DNA of 64,000 nucleotides, from the NCBI RefSeq assembly GCF_000282315.2, contig NZ_AKJN02000006.1, positions 1,116,001 through 1,180,000 on the forward strand, given 5' to 3'. This DNA is from Pseudomonas sp. GM41(2012). GTDB taxonomy: Bacteria; Pseudomonadota; Gammaproteobacteria; Pseudomonadales; Pseudomonadaceae. Within the stretch, counting starts at the first letter, position 1, and each line of letters begins with the position of its first letter. The translations under genes and the position numbers were made by a program. Positions 63,249-64,000 of the stretch are shown one piece after another. The notes beneath the pieces are model-generated. The model did no database searches and had not been told where the DNA came from. It saw only the letters and a list, made by a program, of their open reading frames with translations.

Positions 63249-64000
63249 ATGGGCACGCACGTTATTAAAATGCCGGACATTGGTGAAGGCATTGCAGAAG
63301 TTGAATTGTCGGTTTGGCACGTCAAAGTCGGCGACATGGTCGTCGAAGACCAGGTACTCGCCGATGTCATGACCGACAAGGCGATGGTCGACATCCCTTC
63401 GCCGGTGAACGGCAAGGTGATTGCGCTGGGCGGTGTGCCCGGCGAAGTCATGGCGGTTGGCAGCATCCTGATCAGCATTGAAGTCGAAGGCGCGGGCAAC
63501 GTTAAAGAGTCGGCTCAGCCTGCACCTGTTAAAGAAGCACCGGTTGCGGCACCGAAAGTTGCCGCCGCTGTTGAAAGCAAACCGGTTGCCGCTGCAGCGC
63601 CGCGAGCTGCCGTATGCCAGGGCCCAATGGTCGCTCGCGAAGCTGATGAGCGTCCGCTGGCCTCCCCGGCCGTGCGCAAACATGCGCTGGACCTCGGCAT
63701 TCAATTGCGTCTGGTGCGTGGCACCGGCCCTGCCGGTCGGGTGCTGCACGAAGACCTCGACGCCTATCTGGCCCAGGGTCAGCAGCCGCAATCGACCGCC
63801 GCCGCCGCTTACGCCCAGCGTAACGACGAAGAACAAATCCCGGTTATCGGCATGCGCCGCAAGATTGCCCAGCGCATGCAAGACGCCACTCAGCGCGCCG
63901 CTCACTTCAGTTACGTCGAGGAAATCGACGTCACCGCCGTGGAAGAACTGCGCGCTCATCTGAACGAAAAACACGGCGCGACCCGCGGCAAGCTGACCTT
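63249..64000 (+). CDS. bkdB: BkdB, lipoamide acyltransferase E2 (5' part, cut by window end)
   Basis: The ATG at 63249 immediately follows the bkdA2 stop; 250 codons are visible and the frame stays open to the end. The lipoyl domain occupies about 1-80, with the lipoylated lysine K44 in MTDKAMVDIPSP. An Ala/Pro-rich linker (about 85-130) and the E3/E1-binding domain (ASPAVRKHALDLGI, GTGPAGRVLHEDLDAYL) follow, and the catalytic core begins at VIGMRRKIAQRMQDA. Acyl transfer from E1 to CoA is its role. The long opposite-strand frame here is a codon shadow. Confidence 0.96.
   Translation, partial: MGTHVIKMPDIGEGIAEVELSVWHVKVGDMVVEDQVLADVMTDKAMVDIPSPVNGKVIALGGVPGEVMAVGSILISIEVEGAGNVKESAQPAPVKEAPVAAPKVAAAVESKPVAAAAPRAAVCQGPMVAREADERPLASPAVRKHALDLGIQLRLVRGTGPAGRVLHEDLDAYLAQGQQPQSTAAAAYAQRNDEEQIPVIGMRRKIAQRMQDATQRAAHFSYVEEIDVTAVEELRAHLNEKHGATRGKLT

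Overview
The window is chromosomal DNA of a fluorescent Pseudomonas, most likely of the P. fluorescens complex. The evidence is high-GC coding DNA, typical Pseudomonas gene sets (bkdR/bkdA1A2B, pqqABCDE, ercA/ercS, nosP/nahK, uronate dehydrogenase) and about twenty REP/BIME palindromes of the Pseudomonas 'GTAGGAGC...GCTCGCGA' kinds between genes. No rRNA, tRNA, CRISPR array or insertion sequence was seen.

Layout. (1) 1-11489: the 3' half of a type VI secretion cluster (tssC end, hcp, tssE, tssF, tssG, tssH/clpV), a low-GC three-gene cargo island, vgrG, a MORN-repeat protein and a convergent PAAR-like gene. Two of the three cargo proteins carry recognisable toxin-fold motifs: a deaminase-like HAE/CxxC protein and a YopT/C58-like cysteine protease-like protein. 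(2) 11680-18807: ordinary accessory genes (phosphotransferase, SDR, Gfo/Idh/MocA, PAS-LuxR regulator), then an ECF41-type sigma factor with its AhpD-like partner and a matching promoter. (3) 18967-27385: reductive pyrimidine catabolism (amidohydrolase, NCS1 permease, dihydropyrimidinase, two-subunit dihydropyrimidine dehydrogenase, TetR regulator). (4) 27526-28755: copC-copD. (5) 29009-33397: uronate/aldose uptake and oxidation (OprD porin, uronate dehydrogenase, SMP-30 lactonase, aldose-1-epimerase). (6) 33382-56653: a 23-kb island for PQQ-dependent alcohol oxidation. (7) 56942-60167: a porin, a TauE/SafE exporter and an ETHE1-like hydrolase. (8) 60282-64000: the branched-chain keto acid dehydrogenase operon, cut by the window end inside bkdB.

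The PQQ island is the most coherent system. PQQ is made by pqqABCDE. It serves a quinoprotein alcohol dehydrogenase with the extra aspartate (D325) diagnostic of lanthanide enzymes (PedH type). Around it sit a cytochrome c550, MxaJ/XoxJ-like and SoxYZ-like accessory proteins, an aldehyde dehydrogenase (exaC), an ABC system matching the P. putida lanthanide transporter PedA1A2BC, and regulators (ErbR-like response regulator, ErcS, ErcA, NahK/NosP). No calcium-type PedE/ExaA and no exaDE pair are present here. A recurrent semi-palindromic motif (core TACC-TT-GGTA) lies at consistent distances upstream of several of these genes and probably marks the response-regulator binding site.

Start codons were re-chosen by ribosome-binding sites and family alignment where the longest ORF was implausible. 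Functional calls rest on motif recognition by eye; no database search was possible.
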